From Mesostigma viride (Eukaryota; Streptophyta; Mesostigmatophyceae; Mesostigmatales; Mesostigmataceae), in assembly GCA_009746045.1 (NCBI GenBank), contig RPFO01000644.1, positions 1,031,680 to 1,095,679 of the forward strand: a stretch of DNA of 64,000 bases, written 5' to 3'. The notes beneath the pieces are model-generated. The model searched no databases. It worked only from the letters and a program-made list of their open reading frames with translations, and was not told the origin of the DNA. Made by a program: the position numbers and the translations under genes. Positions 50,085 to 61,637 of this stretch are shown here, piece by piece; positions within the stretch are counted from its first letter, which is position 1, and every line of letters starts with the position of its first letter.

Positions 50085-50482
50085 AGAACCAGGGTGGCCT
50101 GAAGAAGGCTGCTGCTTGGAAGGATGACAAATGCTTTGGATGCATGTGGCAGGACGGGTCATTAAGGCGACGTGACTGCCCAGACCAGGCCAAGTCTGCT
50201 GGAGCAGGCTCTGGCCATGCAGGTGGGTAAGCCATGACTTGATGTGTTGTCCCCTGTAAATAGTCAATCACCCCTAGTGGGACGAACAGTTGTACATAGT
50301 AATGGGGGTGTCCCTCTTGTGCAGCAGCAAGGGGTTGGGAATGATGAGGTGCTTCCACTCAATGATTGCAATAACGCTGCTGCAGCAGTGGAATTCCCTG
50401 TGCCTGTGGCAGGTGCAGGGTCTCCAGTTGTTGGGGTTGACTCTGGGAGTCAAGCCGCCAGACTGGAAGGACCTGCAGCTTC
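50085..50482 (+). CDS. Host retroelement Gag, second part
   Basis: It continues after the hairpin element with the degenerate zinc knuckle, then a stop near 50,230. A frame from about 50,244 (NSQSPLVGRTVVHSNGG ... PVAGAGSPVVGVDSGSQAA) ends at GPAAS, where the TRIM array begins. After the array, the GCTTC duplication restores GPAAS-VGTGAGSGSRA at 60,280. VGVDSGSQAA could be the DSG block of a protease, but the context is too short to be sure. Confidence 0.5.
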
Positions 50483-51408
50483 AGTTGTGAGAGAGTTGCC
50501 TTGAATTCCGCCATGGTTCTTGCAGGAAATGTTGCCTTTATTAAGAATAAGGAACACAGACGTAAGTCACGTCACTTCCAAGACTGCACGCAGCACAGGC
50601 GACAGGGTCGCAGTGCCAAGAGAACGTGCACGCAAGAACTAGCGTCCTAGAGCTACCAAGTCACACATATAGGTTGCTAGGGACGCGTCCAAGTATTCAG
50701 CTGCACTGTCACAGCTGAACTGTCTGTCAGAAGTATAGCAGGAAATCTGACGAGTACTTTTCTACTATGAAAATTATCCAGGCCTCGTGTCAATTTGTAT
50801 GATGACCGTTGGTGCTGTGCGACAGAAATATTTCATGTTTGACGAGATTTTTAATGTCCGAGATACTGTACGGATCATACTTTACGAGACCCGTTGTAAT
50901 TGTTTTCGGGTCCGGACTATATGTGGAGTGCTACAAAATATTGTACCGGTGCTGGTGTGGCACCGACGGTACATTTTGGATTGCTTATGCTGCCACCGTA
51001 CGTTATGTAGCAGGATCCGCGCTTCGCGCAGATCTTGAGGACGTTTGGTACTGTAGATTCTGGTTTCACCTATGCAAGTGACTTTTGTCTAAGTCCGAGC
51101 TTGTGGCGCATGTCTGAGAAAGAAATCATATGAATGGTAGAGTATCAGACGCGGCGCAACTTTTCAGTCCTTTGTGCATGTATGCATGCACATGTGTGCT
51201 TGAATGCATCCGACCACCTAGAACGCGCCGCCACGTATCGTACGGCTGTGATCTGTTTGTGTCGTGACCTGTCCTTTGGGCGGCGTAGCATTTAGCCTAG
51301 GCACTGCTCCTTGGCAACTCACGCTCATGCCTTATTTTCACACGTTTTTCACCATGAAGGACGTGAACAGTGGGCGTCGGCATTTGTGAATTAATGCTTG
51401 TCTTTTAA

Positions 51409-53128
51409 CACGTCGTTCGTCACTGCACCTATTCTTAGGACTGAGTTCAACTCAGTCCTATTCTTAGGACTGAGTTTTTGGGTTTCGTAGAAAATTCGCC
51501 CAAGTCGGAATGTTTGTCAAAAAAATTCCCTCAAAATTTATTCAAATACTACGTGAAATGACCTTTCTTAGACATATTTTTGCGATTTTTTTGGATTTTG
51601 TTTGGGCGGCTAAATGTACGGTCAAAGTACAGGGGGTAAGGGTACTTTTTCACGTGAAACGCGAGTTCCGGAAATGCACGACCTAGCCATGGCGGCTTGC
51701 GCCCATGCATGCAGTTTACGTTTGCGGACGATTTAGCTGATAAAACCCAGGAAATAGATTTTATATGTCCTAAAGATGACACAAACCAATTTTTAGCTCC
51801 CGGGGATGCGATTTACCAGGTGTCGGCACTGCTCTTGCTGGAAAAAACTGCGACCAGGCAGGTTGACGGAATTGATGACTAAATTTACTTTACGGTGCAG
51901 TTCGAAGGGTTTATATGCTTCTTTCTACTTATTATCATGCAATTGTGTAGAATTAAGTCAGTGGCAGTAAAGATTTGATTATTTCGACCACTCTGTCATG
52001 TCATGGTTTGTGTGCCGCAAGTGTCACTTTTGCGGGCACCGCCTGGGCCAAGATAACGCCATCCGTGCAAGGTAAAGCTGAAATATCGTCACCTCATCGT
52101 TTTGTTATGTTCTTACATGAGTTTGAGCTTGCAAGGCGCTGTCAGTTTCGAATCTTGATGCGCTTTCTTGACCGTTGCCTGCCCCTCTCTAAACCCCCCA
52201 TTTTTTATGATGTTACCATGCATTTGCCTTACCCTAGTGTACTTTTGCAGTTTTTTAGGCGCTGTATGGGTTTAAATACCTTCATAGATGTTAGTTATTC
52301 TTTTGCTACGTTCATACTGCGTGATTGTATGGCCATGGGCTGCATCCAGCGTGCTTTCAAGCTTATACGGGTGAGTGAAGAATCTTGGTGATAAACCACT
52401 GTCATCATGTGCCAGCAAGTATGTTGGCCATGCCATGGCAAGGCAAAACAGTGTTAGCCATCTCTATTCTTGTTAAAAACAATTGAAATATGCTTAACCT
52501 ACCCATTATATTGGTGGTTAAGGCTCATAATAAAACCCTTTGTAGGTAGGTATCAATGCCCATTCCCTACGTGCGTGCATAGGCTCTCACACATATACTA
52601 AGGTATAATATAACTGCAATATGATGATGCAAGTATGTTTTCCTGTTATGCTAGAAGGGAAATGAGTTGATTGGCATGGTTGGTTGCCACGGTGGTGTGT
52701 AGTATGACCGCACTTACATGCTTGCACATTGCTAGCAACCTCGAAACCCATTCTTAGGGCTGGTGGTTTTTGGTGAGTTTCAGGTAGAGGCTGTGGCCAA
52801 ATTGAGCCCAGTTTTTTGCCATGTTTCAAGAACTATATTGTTTACACGCCTATATTTTTTCAACATGCATATGGATTTTATTGAATTTTCCCAACTCGTC
52901 CTTCCACAGAAAATTGCCAAATCGCGAGCATGGGTTGACACCCTTGTAAAATTTTACATGATTTGGTCAACATATGATTTTTTAGGCATATGCCCAAGCA
53001 TTAGCATGATATTGAGTGCTCTGATGCATATCAAACATATGGGGTACCCCCCTACCCTTACCGCTACATGATCTCAAAGTTGGCATACTCAGTCCTATTT
53101 TTAGGACTGAGTTTTGACGTACGACGTG
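51409..53128. mobile_element. TTAA-flanked DNA transposon, copy 2
   Basis: 1,720 bp, flanked by TTAA at 51,405-51,408 and 53,129-53,132. The ends are CACGTCGT ... ACGACGTG. The empty site TTTTAAGCG is seen intact in the 3' LTR at about 56,094-56,102, which confirms both ends. Orientation is opposite to copy 1. Palindromes with TTAGGACTGAGT/ACTCAGTCCTA lie inside both ends. The interior is AT-rich. Confidence 0.9.
51975..52391 (+). CDS. Conserved ORF of unknown function in TTAA element copy 2
   Basis: A 138-codon frame, the counterpart of 7,434-7,826 (minus) in copy 1. They align from FAGTAWAK to VSEESW/VSERSW, at roughly 65-70 percent identity by eye. A shorter match is present at the window end (about 63,963-64,000). 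No domain is recognised. The true start is uncertain, because similarity begins after the first 16 codons. Confidence 0.3.
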   Translation: MIISTTLSCHGLCAASVTFAGTAWAKITPSVQGKAEISSPHRFVMFLHEFELARRCQFRILMRFLDRCLPLSKPPIFYDVTMHLPYPSVLLQFFRRCMGLNTFIDVSYSFATFILRDCMAMGCIQRAFKLIRVSEESW

Positions 53129-53517
53129 TTAAGCGTTATTTTAATAACCAAGATCAATTTCCTCCGATCACCTTGGTTCAGTGCAAATGCAACATGGTAT
53201 CGAGTTAATGGCTTACTTTTGAGTAAGAAATCTGGGTTTTTTCCTAGGTTCTTCACTCTTTGGTCAAGGAAGCTTGTGTGGGGACGCCCAAATATTTTTT
53301 ACAAGCTTGGACTGCGCCGTTTCTTCGCCTTTCTGAAGAGTGCCACTTTCTCTGGGAGAGTGGTGTGATTTCTGGTCTGAGAAGGACACCTCCCTTCTTG
53401 TTACTGTTTTATTGGAAGGAGTAAGACCTCAAGGCCAGAGGCATCCAAGGAGGTGTTCCCTGAGTTGGTTTCTAATTGAAACGTTTTTGATTTGCTTTAC
53501 TGGAAGCTTCTGGGTGC

Positions 53518-53811
53518 ATGGCTGGTGATTTGTCAAGGGCAATATATCTTCCAAGGGCTCCTGGTGACACCCTAGAGATTCCTGAGGCTGAATATAGCAC
53601 TGGCCACCAAGGGGTACCCCCTAATCCGAACATAGCATTTGTAGAAGTTGAGTACAGGGGGACCCGTTTCAATTGGGAAATTGTTTGTACCCCGAGGACG
53701 CTGCGCCGTCTGGCAGATTTCCTGGATCAGCTGTTACCAGAGCAGCCTACTGTTGTTGAGAATCCCACAATTCGTCCCGCTGGTGAGGAGTCACTACATT
53801 TCGCCGCCTAG
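53518..53811 (+). CDS. Small leader ORF of gag-only element 2
   Basis: A 97-aa ORF from ATG 53,518, between the primer site and Gag. The core NPNIAFVEVEYRGTRFNWEI is followed by VCTPRTLRRLADFLDQLLP. It aligns with the leader ORF of element 1 (HPSIDLVQVTFEFQGKRAIV, then NPVQARRWVIEIIRD) in the pattern of alternating hydrophobics, then Pro, a basic pair and a helix. No signal peptide and no known family. Position and similarity suggest a real, shared small protein. Confidence 0.6.
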   Translation: MAGDLSRAIYLPRAPGDTLEIPEAEYSTGHQGVPPNPNIAFVEVEYRGTRFNWEIVCTPRTLRRLADFLDQLLPEQPTVVENPTIRPAGEESLHFAA

Positions 53812-54409
53812 GACACCTTTTTTAGCGGGGAATGTGGTTCGGTCTAGTAGGGGAAAACGGTGGCAGGTCTCCGAGCGTCAGATACTAGGAAATTTCGTTA
53901 CGTTCGTATCGAGAGTAGATTTCTGACAATTTTCCTCGTTCGGACAGAGCCACAGTGATTTTCAGCATCCGTCCAGTACCAAAGCATGGACCTAGCAGGA
54001 ATTCCGTCAGACATCTCGGATGTAGCAATTTTTAGTATCGAGCGCACTTTCGCTAGTGTTCAGTACGAATTCGGCCTCCGTCAGGTCAGCAAGCGGCGTG
54101 GGAATATACTGAACCGAACAAAACGGTGGACTGTACTAAGAAATTCGTACTCAAATTTCGTCATCGGAATCGGAGGGAAATATTCGACCAAGGACTAGAG
54201 ATTTCATCGAATTTTCAGAACTGGCCAATTGATGCCAAATGGCGCGATTCTAGATAACAAGTGTTGCTTTACTGGTATCCGACGGTGCCGAACTTCGAAA
54301 TTGAATTTGTAACCCCCGCCGTATTGACGGAACCACATTCTCGCATAAATTGGGTTTCCGCGGTGGCGAAATGTAGTGGTGATAATCAGTTGGTACAACC
54401 ATTTTGAAC
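53812..54409 (+). other. Untranslated stretch between leader ORF and Gag of element 2
   Basis: About 600 bases with only short frames and no recognised motif. It contains several ATTTCGT/ACGAAAT-like words and may carry packaging or translation signals. Confidence 0.4.
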
Positions 54410-55309
54410 ATGGCGGCAAACGTTGCTACTGCCGCTGCTACCACTTTGGGCGCTTTTGTTAGTGCTGCTGATAAGTTGCCCAAGTTTGATGGGTCCGACC
54501 CTCGCAAGTGGGAAACGACCAATATCAGGGTAACACGACTGTTGAAAGCTTTTAAGCTCCTGGGGGTGATCACGGGGGAAGTGGTGGATGAGGACAAGGA
54601 TGCTGCAGTTCAGGCTGCATTTGGTATTTTTCTAGACGGCCTCGCTCTGATGCCATGGTTAAGAACGCCCCTACTGCCAAGGCGGCATGGGAAATTCTGA
54701 CCAAGCGTTACGGCCACTACCGCACCACGGATACCTATCAGGATGAGCTTCGTAGCTAGGAAGCTGTCCAGCAAGGAGCCTGCACCTGCAGGTAAACCTT
54801 TGTGTGAGTTCTTTGCAGCTCGCGACCTGGTGCGTGAGGAGTACCTGGAGCTGGGGGGGCGGTATGACGACCTAGACATGGTGTTGTCCACCCATGACCT
54901 CATGCCCTCTGAGATTCGTGTCATCATGGCTACACAGGACGTGCGGATCACTGCACTGTCGTGGGAGGAATACAAGACGCGTATTCTTCGCGTCGAGGAC
55001 AGCATTGACGCTCAGTTGGCCATCATGCGTTCTGTCAAGAAGGGACCGCAGGCAGACAACAAGGACCCCAGCAAGCTGACTGGTGTCTTTGCCACCCTGG
55101 CGGTCAATGACAGGAAGGGCTGTTTTCACTGTGGCAAGCCAGGCCACAAGGTGGCCAATTGTTTCAAGAAGCACCCCCACCTCCGCAAGGGTGGTAAGGA
55201 GGGTGACGACACGGCGCAGGCGAACTTGACTGCTACTCCTGATCCTATGGCAGAGGAACTGCCCCCTGGTTTCGTTTTCCATACGGGGGTGGAGGCCCCT
55301 GCTGACTAG
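54410..55309 (+). pseudogene. gag: Copia-type Gag (element 2), with paired frame changes
   Basis: ATG 54,410. UBN2-type capsid: LPKFDGSDPRKWETTNIRV, then LLKAFKLLGVITGEVVDED. Between about 54,640 and 54,750 the sense reading is in frame 1 (AMVKNAPTAKAAWEILTKRY, then GHYRTTDTYQDELRS) and then returns to frame 2 (KLSSKEPAPAGKPLCEFFAARD), that is, a -1 change then +1. Further blocks are MPSEIRVIMATQDVRITALS and WEEYKTRILRVEDSI. Knuckle CFHCGKPGHKVANC with KKHP, and the C-terminus ELPPGFVFHTG, parallel element 1. The two changes probably disable this copy. Confidence 0.85.
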
Positions 55310-55411
55310 CCGTACTGCATGTCCGTGTTTGGTGCGTTGCTCTCAGGGCTTCCTGAGCCACCACTCTTTTGTTTTTCAGGTGTCTGCTGTCATCTTTCCT
55401 GCTAAGGAGGG

Positions 55412-56161
55412 TGTCAGAAGTATAGCAGGAAATCTGACGAGTACTTTTCTACTATGAAAATTATCTGGACAGGCCTCGTGTCAATTTGTATGATGACCGT
55501 TGGTGCTGTGCGACAGAAATATTTCATGTTTGACGAGATTTTTAATGTCCGAGATACTGTACGGATCATACTTTACGAGACCCGTTGTAATTGTTTTCGG
55601 GTCCGGACTATATGTGGAGTGCTACAAAATATTGTACCGGTGCTGGTGTGGCACCGACGGTACATTTTGGATTGCTTATGCTGCCACCGTACGTTATGTA
55701 GCAGGATCCGCGCTTCGCGCAGATCTTGAGGACGTTTGGTACTGTAGATGCTGGTTTCACCTATGCAAGTGACTTTTGTCTAAGTCCGAGCTTGTGACGC
55801 ATGTCTGAGAAAGAAATCATATGAATGGTAGAGTATCAGACGCGGCGCAACTTTTCAGTCCTTTGTGCATGTATGCATGCACATGTGTGCTTGAATGCAT
55901 CCGACCACCTAGAACGCGCCGCCACGTATCGTACGGCTGTGATCTGTTTGTGTCGTGACCTGTCCTTTGGGCGGCGTAGCATTTAGCCTAGGCACTGCTC
56001 CTTGGCAACTCACGCTCATGCCTTATTTTCACACGTTTTTCACCATGAAGGACGTGAACAGTGGGCGTCGGCATTTGTGAATTAATGCTTGTCTTTTAAG
56101 CGTTATTTTAATAACCAAGATCAATTTCCTCCGATCACCTTGGTTCAGTGCAAATGCAACA
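55412..56161 (+). repeat. Gag-only element 2, 3' LTR (intact)
   Basis: 750 bp, TGTCAGAAG ... TGCAACA. It gives the uninterrupted reference for the split 5' LTR. Confidence 0.92.
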
Positions 56162-57169
56162 CTGTCAATCAATTGATTACACAGACTCTGGCACGCCTTT
56201 GGCGCGCAGATCTATCAATTGTCCATACGGCTAGTCCTGTGGGCCTATCCGTACACTGCTCAGCATCAATTGCCTCATAGGTCCTGGCGCGCTACAGCGC
56301 GCCTACCTATCAATTGACCATCAAGTCCTGTACAAGTCCTGTCAACGTCCTGCGGACTATCAAAGTGACACTTGTACATCCTGTGTCCGTACGCGCCCAC
56401 AGTGGCGCGCCGGGTACTGTCGGCACAACCTAGGAAACGTCATAACTTTTACGTTCCTTAGCCAAATGAGGCGTTCAAGGTGCCGTTGGAAAGAGCGTAA
56501 CAATCTCTATCCATCTAACGTAAATCCTTTACGTTAACTCAAAGACCTTCTTTTCTTTAGGGATCACATCCCCTGCCAGGGATCCTTGAAGTAGCTTGAA
56601 ATGTCCTTCACTCCAGCTTGAAGCTTGAACAGATGTCTTTAATGGCCATTGCCATTCCCCCAGCCTTTTCTTTTAAGGAACTGGAAAAGAAACAGATCTG
56701 CCACAGGGAAAACCATTCCATGAGAAATGGATAAAAACCTATGGAAGTGGCATTACAGAGTACCACCAGATATTAGAAACACACAAAATTAAATACATAC
56801 AGGTTAATTCTATGAGGTCTTCTCCAGGAATTAATCCCATCACCTCGGTAGAGCCTCCAGTACAATGACCTTCTGGCGGTGAGTTACATTAATCCCAGAT
56901 ACTAAGCCCATAAAACCCAGTACATATTCAATATAAGTACAATAAATCCATGACAATTAAAATACCACTTGACAAAGTAAGGCGTATTACAATAGTTTGC
57001 CTGTCTAGACTTCCCTAGTTCCCCAGGGCAGGATTTAATTGTTGCCTATGTGTTTCATTTTGTCATTTGTTTGCTGTGGCAGTTTACCATCTGGCAAGTA
57101 GTCGGGCGCCGTAAGACGGGCGCCAATAGACCCCTGTTGAGAGAATGACAGGCAAACTATTGTAATACG

Positions 57170-57784
57170 AGTTGTGAGAGAGTTGCCTTGAATTCCGCCA
57201 TGGTTCTTGCAGGAAATGGTGCCTTTATTAAGAATAAGGAACACAGACGTAAGTCACGTCACTTCCAAGACTGCACGCAGCACAGGCGACAGGGTCGCAG
57301 TGCCAAGAGAACATGCACGCAAGAACTAGCGTCCTAGAGCTACCAAGTCACACATATAGTTTGCTAGGGACGCGTCCAAGTATTCAGCTGCACTGTCACA
57401 GCTGAACTGTCAATCAATTGATTACACAGACTCTGGCACGCCTTTGGCGCGCAGATCTATCAATTGTCCATACGGCTAGTCCTGTGGGCCTATCCGTACA
57501 CTGCTCAGCATCAATTGTCTCATAGGTCCTGGCGCGCTACAGCGCGCCTACCTATCAATTGACCATCAAGTCCTGTACAAGTCCTGTCAACGTCCTGCGG
57601 ACTATCAAAGTGACACTTGTACATCCTGTGTCCGTACGCGCCCACAGTGGCGCGCCGGGTACTGTCGGCACAACCTAGGAAACGTCATAACTTTTACGTT
57701 CCTTAGCCAAATGAGGCGTTCAAGGTGCCGTTGGAAAGAGCGTAACAATCTCTATCCATCTAACGTAAATCCTTTACGTTAACT
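57170..57784 (+). repeat. TRIM LTR2
   Basis: 615 bp, AGTTGTGAG ... GTTAACT, uninterrupted. Recurs at 58,415 and 59,660 with only occasional differences. Confidence 0.9.
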
Positions 57785-58414
57785 CAAAGACCTTCTTTTC
57801 TTTAGGGATCACATCCCCTGCCAGGGATCCTTGAAGTAGCTTGAAATGTCCTTCACTCCAGCTTGAAGCTTGAACAGATGTCTTTAATGGCCATTGCCAT
57901 TCCCCCAGCCTTTTCTTTTAAGGAACTGGAAAAGAAACAGATCTGCCACAGGGAAAACCATTCCATGAGAAATGGATAAAAACCTATGGAAGTGGCATTA
58001 CAGAGTACCACCAGATATTAGAAACACACAAAATTAAATACATACAGGTTAATTCTATGAGGTCTTCTCCAGGAATTAATCCCATCACCTCGGTAGAGCC
58101 TCCAGTACAATGACCTTCTGGCGGTGAGTTACATTAATCCCAGATACTAAGCCCATAAAACCCAGTACATATTCAATATAAGTACAATAAATCCATGACA
58201 ATTAAAATACCACTTGACAAAGTAAGGCGTATTACAATAGTTTGCCTGTCTAGACTTCCCTAGTTCCCCAGGGCAGGATTTAATTGTTGCCTATGTGTTT
58301 CATTTTGTCATTTGTTTGCTGTGGCAGTTTACCATCTGGCAAGTAGTCGGGCGCCGTAAGACGGGCGCCAATAGACCCCTGTTGAGAGAATGACAGGCAA
58401 ACTATTGTAATACG

Positions 58415-59029
58415 AGTTGTGAGAGAGTTGCCTTGAATTCCGCCATGGTTCTTGCAGGAAATGGTGCCTTTATTAAGAATAAGGAACACAGACGTAAGTC
58501 ACGTCACTTCCAAGACTGCACGCAGCACAGGCGACAGGGTCGCAGTGCCAAGAGAACATGCACGCAAGAACTAGCGTCCTAGAGCTACCAAGTCACACAT
58601 ATAGTTTGCTAGGGACGCGTCCAAGTATTCAGCTGCACTGTCACAGCTGAACTGTCAATCAATTGATTACACAGACTCTGGCACGCCTTTGGCGCGCAGA
58701 TCTATCAATTGTCCATACGGCTAGTCCTGTGGGCCTATCCGTACACTGCTCAGCATCAATTGTCTCATAGGTCCTGGCGCGCTACAGCGCGCCTACCTAT
58801 CAATTGACCATCAAGTCCTGTACAAGTCCTGTCAACGTCCTGCGGACTATCAAAGTGACACTTGTACATCCTGTGTCCGTACGCGCCCACAGTGGCGCGC
58901 CGGGTACTGTCGGCACAACCTAGGAAACGTCATAACTTTTACGTTCCTTAGCCAAATGAGGCGTTCAAGGTGCCGTTGGAAAGAGCGTAACAATCTCTAT
59001 CCATCTAACGTAAATCCTTTACGTTAACT
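58415..59029 (+). repeat. TRIM LTR3
   Basis: Third copy, exactly 1,245 bp after LTR2. Confidence 0.9.
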
Positions 59030-59659
59030 CAAAGACCTTCTTTTCTTTAGGGATCACATCCCCTGCCAGGGATCCTTGAAGTAGCTTGAAATGTCCTTCA
59101 CTCCAGCTTGAAGCTTGAACAGATGTCTTTAATGGCCATTGCCATTCCCCCAGCCTTTTCTTTTAAGGAACTGGAAAAGAAACAGATCTGCCACAGGGAA
59201 AACCATTCCATGAGAAATGGATAAAAACCTATGGAAGTGGCATTACAGAGTACCACCAGATATTAGAAACACACAAAATTAAATACATACAGGTTAATTC
59301 TATGAGGTCTTCTCCAGGAATTAATCCCATCACCTCGGTAGAGCCTCCAGTACAATGACCTTCTGGCGGTGAGTTACATTAATCCCAGATACTAAGCCCA
59401 TAAAACCCAGTACATATTCAATATAAGTACAATAAATCCATGACAATTAAAATACCACTTGACAAAGTAAGGCGTATTACAATAGTTTGCCTGTCTAGAC
59501 TTCCCTAGTTCCCCAGGGCAGGATTTAATTGTTGCCTATGTGTTTCATTTTGTCATTTGTTTGCTGTGGCAGTTTACCATCTGGCAAGTAGTCGGGCGCC
59601 GTAAGACGGGCGCCAATAGACCCCTGTTGAGAGAATGACAGGCAAACTATTGTAATACG

Positions 59660-60274
59660 AGTTGTGAGAGAGTTGCCTTGAATTCCGCCATGGTTCTTGC
59701 AGGAAATGTTGCCTTTATTAAGAATAAGGAACACAGACGTAAGTCACGTCACTTCCAAGACTGCACGCAGCACAGGCGACAGGGTCGCAGTGCCAAGAGA
59801 ACATGCACGCAAGAACTAGCGTCCTAGAGCTACCAAGTCACACATATAGTTTGCTAGGGACGCGTCCAAGTATTCAGCTGCACTGTCACAGCTGAACTGT
59901 CAATCAATTGATTACACAGACTCTGGCACGCCTTTGGCGCGCAGATCTATCAATTGTCCATACGGCTAGTCCTGTGGGCCTATCCGTACACTGCTCAGCA
60001 TCAATTGTCTCATAGGTCCTGGCGCGCTACAGCGCGCCTACCTATCAATTGACCATCAAGTCCTGTACAAGTCCTGTCAACGTCCTGCGGACTATCAAAG
60101 TGACACTTGTACATCCTGTGTCCGTACGCGCCCACAGTGGCGCGCCGGGTACTGTCGGCACAACCTAGGAAACGTCATAACTTTTACGTTCCTTAGCCAA
60201 GTGAGGCGTTCAAGGTGCCGTTGGAAAGAGCGTAACAATCTCTATCCATCTAACGTAAATCCTTTACGTTAACT
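59660..60274 (+). repeat. TRIM LTR4
   Basis: Last copy, exactly 1,245 bp after LTR3. It ends at AACT and is followed by the GCTTC target duplication. Confidence 0.9.
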
Positions 60275-60683
60275 GCTTCTGTGGGAACCGGGGCTGGCTC
60301 TGGGAGCCGAGCTACCTTGGAGGAGGTCCCTGGAGCAAGAGAACAGCAGGTGGGTCGTGCTATCCCAAGCACACAGTCTTTGTCACGTTCCTCTCTGTGC
60401 AGCCAGGCTGACAGGGGGTTGAGCTATGCTCACGCTGGAAACACTCTACACCATATCTTTGGCCACTCTAAGCAGCTAGGCAGAGATGTTTGCTTGGAAG
60501 ATTGGCAAGGAGCCTTTGCTTGACGGGCCTGCAGTGCAGCTGCTCAGAATTGTGTCTGTCAGGAGAATGCTGTTCGCCTCCCACAGTCCCATGCCAGAGA
60601 ACCTGCTAGAGAGCGGGGGGGATATCCAGGTGGACATCCAACACATCAGGGGCATGTATCTGTTGCATGGTGGGGGTGGATAG
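60275..60683 (+). pseudogene. Host retroelement continuation after the TRIM array
   Basis: A frame in phase with GPAAS before the array: VGTGAGSGSRATLEEVPG ... DVCLEDWQGAFA, stop near 60,523. Another short frame (DGPAVQLLRIVSV) runs to 60,683. No recognisable pol motif. It shows that the array sits in what was one reading frame. Confidence 0.5.
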
Positions 60684-60736
60684 GTTTAGCAGATATAGGT
60701 TGCTGACCATTCTTCCTGGAATGCAGGAGCATCAGC

Positions 60737-61228
60737 AGTTAGGAAATGAGAAATGAACGACGTGGTATATTGCTTGAGAACACTGTGTGCTGAGAGCAAT
60801 GAATTGCTTGGTTCATTAGAAAATAGGTTTACCCTTTATCAACGTTCCTCTCACTGGCTGCGCCGCCAGTGACCGTTGGGTGCAGACCGTTGGCCCGAGG
60901 CCACACGATGACAGGTAGCAGTCTAGTCACTGCATCGTGCGATCACAGATCAATGCACGCTGCAGTACGGTCCCTATCTAGGATACTCTAGTACCGTCCA
61001 ATGACAGGACACTACGTATACTGGGTACTGACATCTGTCACGTACCTCAGTATGTATGTACCCAAAGTACCTATCTAGGGAAACGTATGCGACTCGACTA
61101 GCATTCCTATCTGCATAGCCCACGTGGTATTTATATTCACATACCAACGTAGGTTTACAAGGCTTATTCATACGTTGTATTCACAATGCCTTTGAGACTT
61201 AGTCTACAGCAAAGCATGGAGACTAACT
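60737..61228 (-). repeat. R2b LTR-like repeat
   Basis: 492-bp inverted counterpart of R2a (41,402-41,873). In plus coordinates it runs AGTTAGGAAATG ... GGAGACTAACT. Probably a solo LTR. Confidence 0.75.
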
Positions 61229-61637
61229 CCAGTATTGTTTTATTATTTATTTCTTAATGCAGGTCTGCACCCCCAACATTATTGTTATTGTTTTTAAGTT
61301 GATTAGGGGTACAAAAGAGACATGGCTGGTTGAGCCAGGTTGGTTACAGCTGGCTGTTCTGGCCAGGTGTTATATTGCACATTAAATAAGGTGTACACAG
61401 CTGGCTGGTTTGGCCAGTTACTGAAGCACACATTAAGTAAGTGGATACAAAGCTTGTGTCCTCAAGCTGCAAATGGATACAAATCTGACCTAGCCAGCAC
61501 TCACACCCCACAACGAATGTGTTGAATTTTATGGCGCCCAGCAGCTATCGCTGTGGTAGGGGGTGTGGTGGTTGTGTACTGAGCTATGGCCAGTCATTTA
61601 TTCAACACTGACACGGATACCATAGGGATTCATATTT
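61229..61637. other. No gene; TGGCTGG-rich stretch
   Basis: About 400 bases with repeated words such as GGCTGGTT and GGCCAG around 61,324-61,420. This is the 3' flank of the minus-strand copia-3, possibly its LTR, but no partner copy is in the window. Confidence 0.4.

Larger units (their letters stand above)
50725..53194 (+). repeat. Gag-only element 2, 5' LTR (interrupted)
   Basis: The LTR runs 50,725-51,408, is interrupted by a TTAA element at 51,409-53,128, and resumes to 53,194 (TGCAACA). The primer-binding site follows directly. Confidence 0.9.
50725..56161 (+). mobile_element. Gag-only copia element 2 (TR-GAG-like)
   Basis: Inserted in TRIM LTR1 with duplication CTGTC (50,720-50,724 and 56,162-56,166); the flanks rejoin to the sequence seen in the other TRIM copies. 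5' LTR 50,725-53,194 (746 bp without the TTAA insertion), 3' LTR 55,412-56,161 (750 bp), TG...CA ends. They differ by a 4-bp indel near 50,778/55,468 and a few substitutions. Primer site TGGTATCGAGTTAATGGC starts at 53,195; the purine tract AAGGAGGG precedes the 3' LTR. It codes a leader ORF and Gag only. Confidence 0.92.
50483..60274 (+). mobile_element. Tandem TRIM-like array (LTR-I-LTR-I-LTR-I-LTR)
   Basis: Four 615-bp LTRs (AGTTGTGAGAGAG ... TTTACGTTAACT) alternate with three 630-bp internal segments, so the unit is 1,245 bp. LTR1 50,483-56,539 (split by gag-only element 2), I1 56,540-57,169, LTR2 57,170-57,784, I2 57,785-58,414, LTR3 58,415-59,029, I3 59,030-59,659, LTR4 59,660-60,274. 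The whole array is bounded by a single pair of GCTTC duplications (50,478-50,482 and 60,275-60,279), so it entered or grew from one insertion. Units are nearly identical (for example GGTGCC versus TTGCC near the AATAAGG block). No coding capacity beyond a 69-codon minus-strand frame. Confidence 0.88.

Noticed and set aside
57035-57244. Identical 69-codon minus-strand frame in each TRIM unit (also 58,280 and 59,525)
   Set aside because: It spans the spacer/LTR junction and is repeated only because the units are near-identical; no protein features.
56540-59659. The 1,245-bp tandem repeats as a centromeric-type satellite
   Set aside because: The array resolves into alternating 615-bp LTRs and 630-bp spacers, with LTRs at both ends and one 5-bp target duplication.
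56540-59659. CRISPR-like array
   Set aside because: Repeats are over 600 bp, spacers are identical, and the DNA is eukaryotic.
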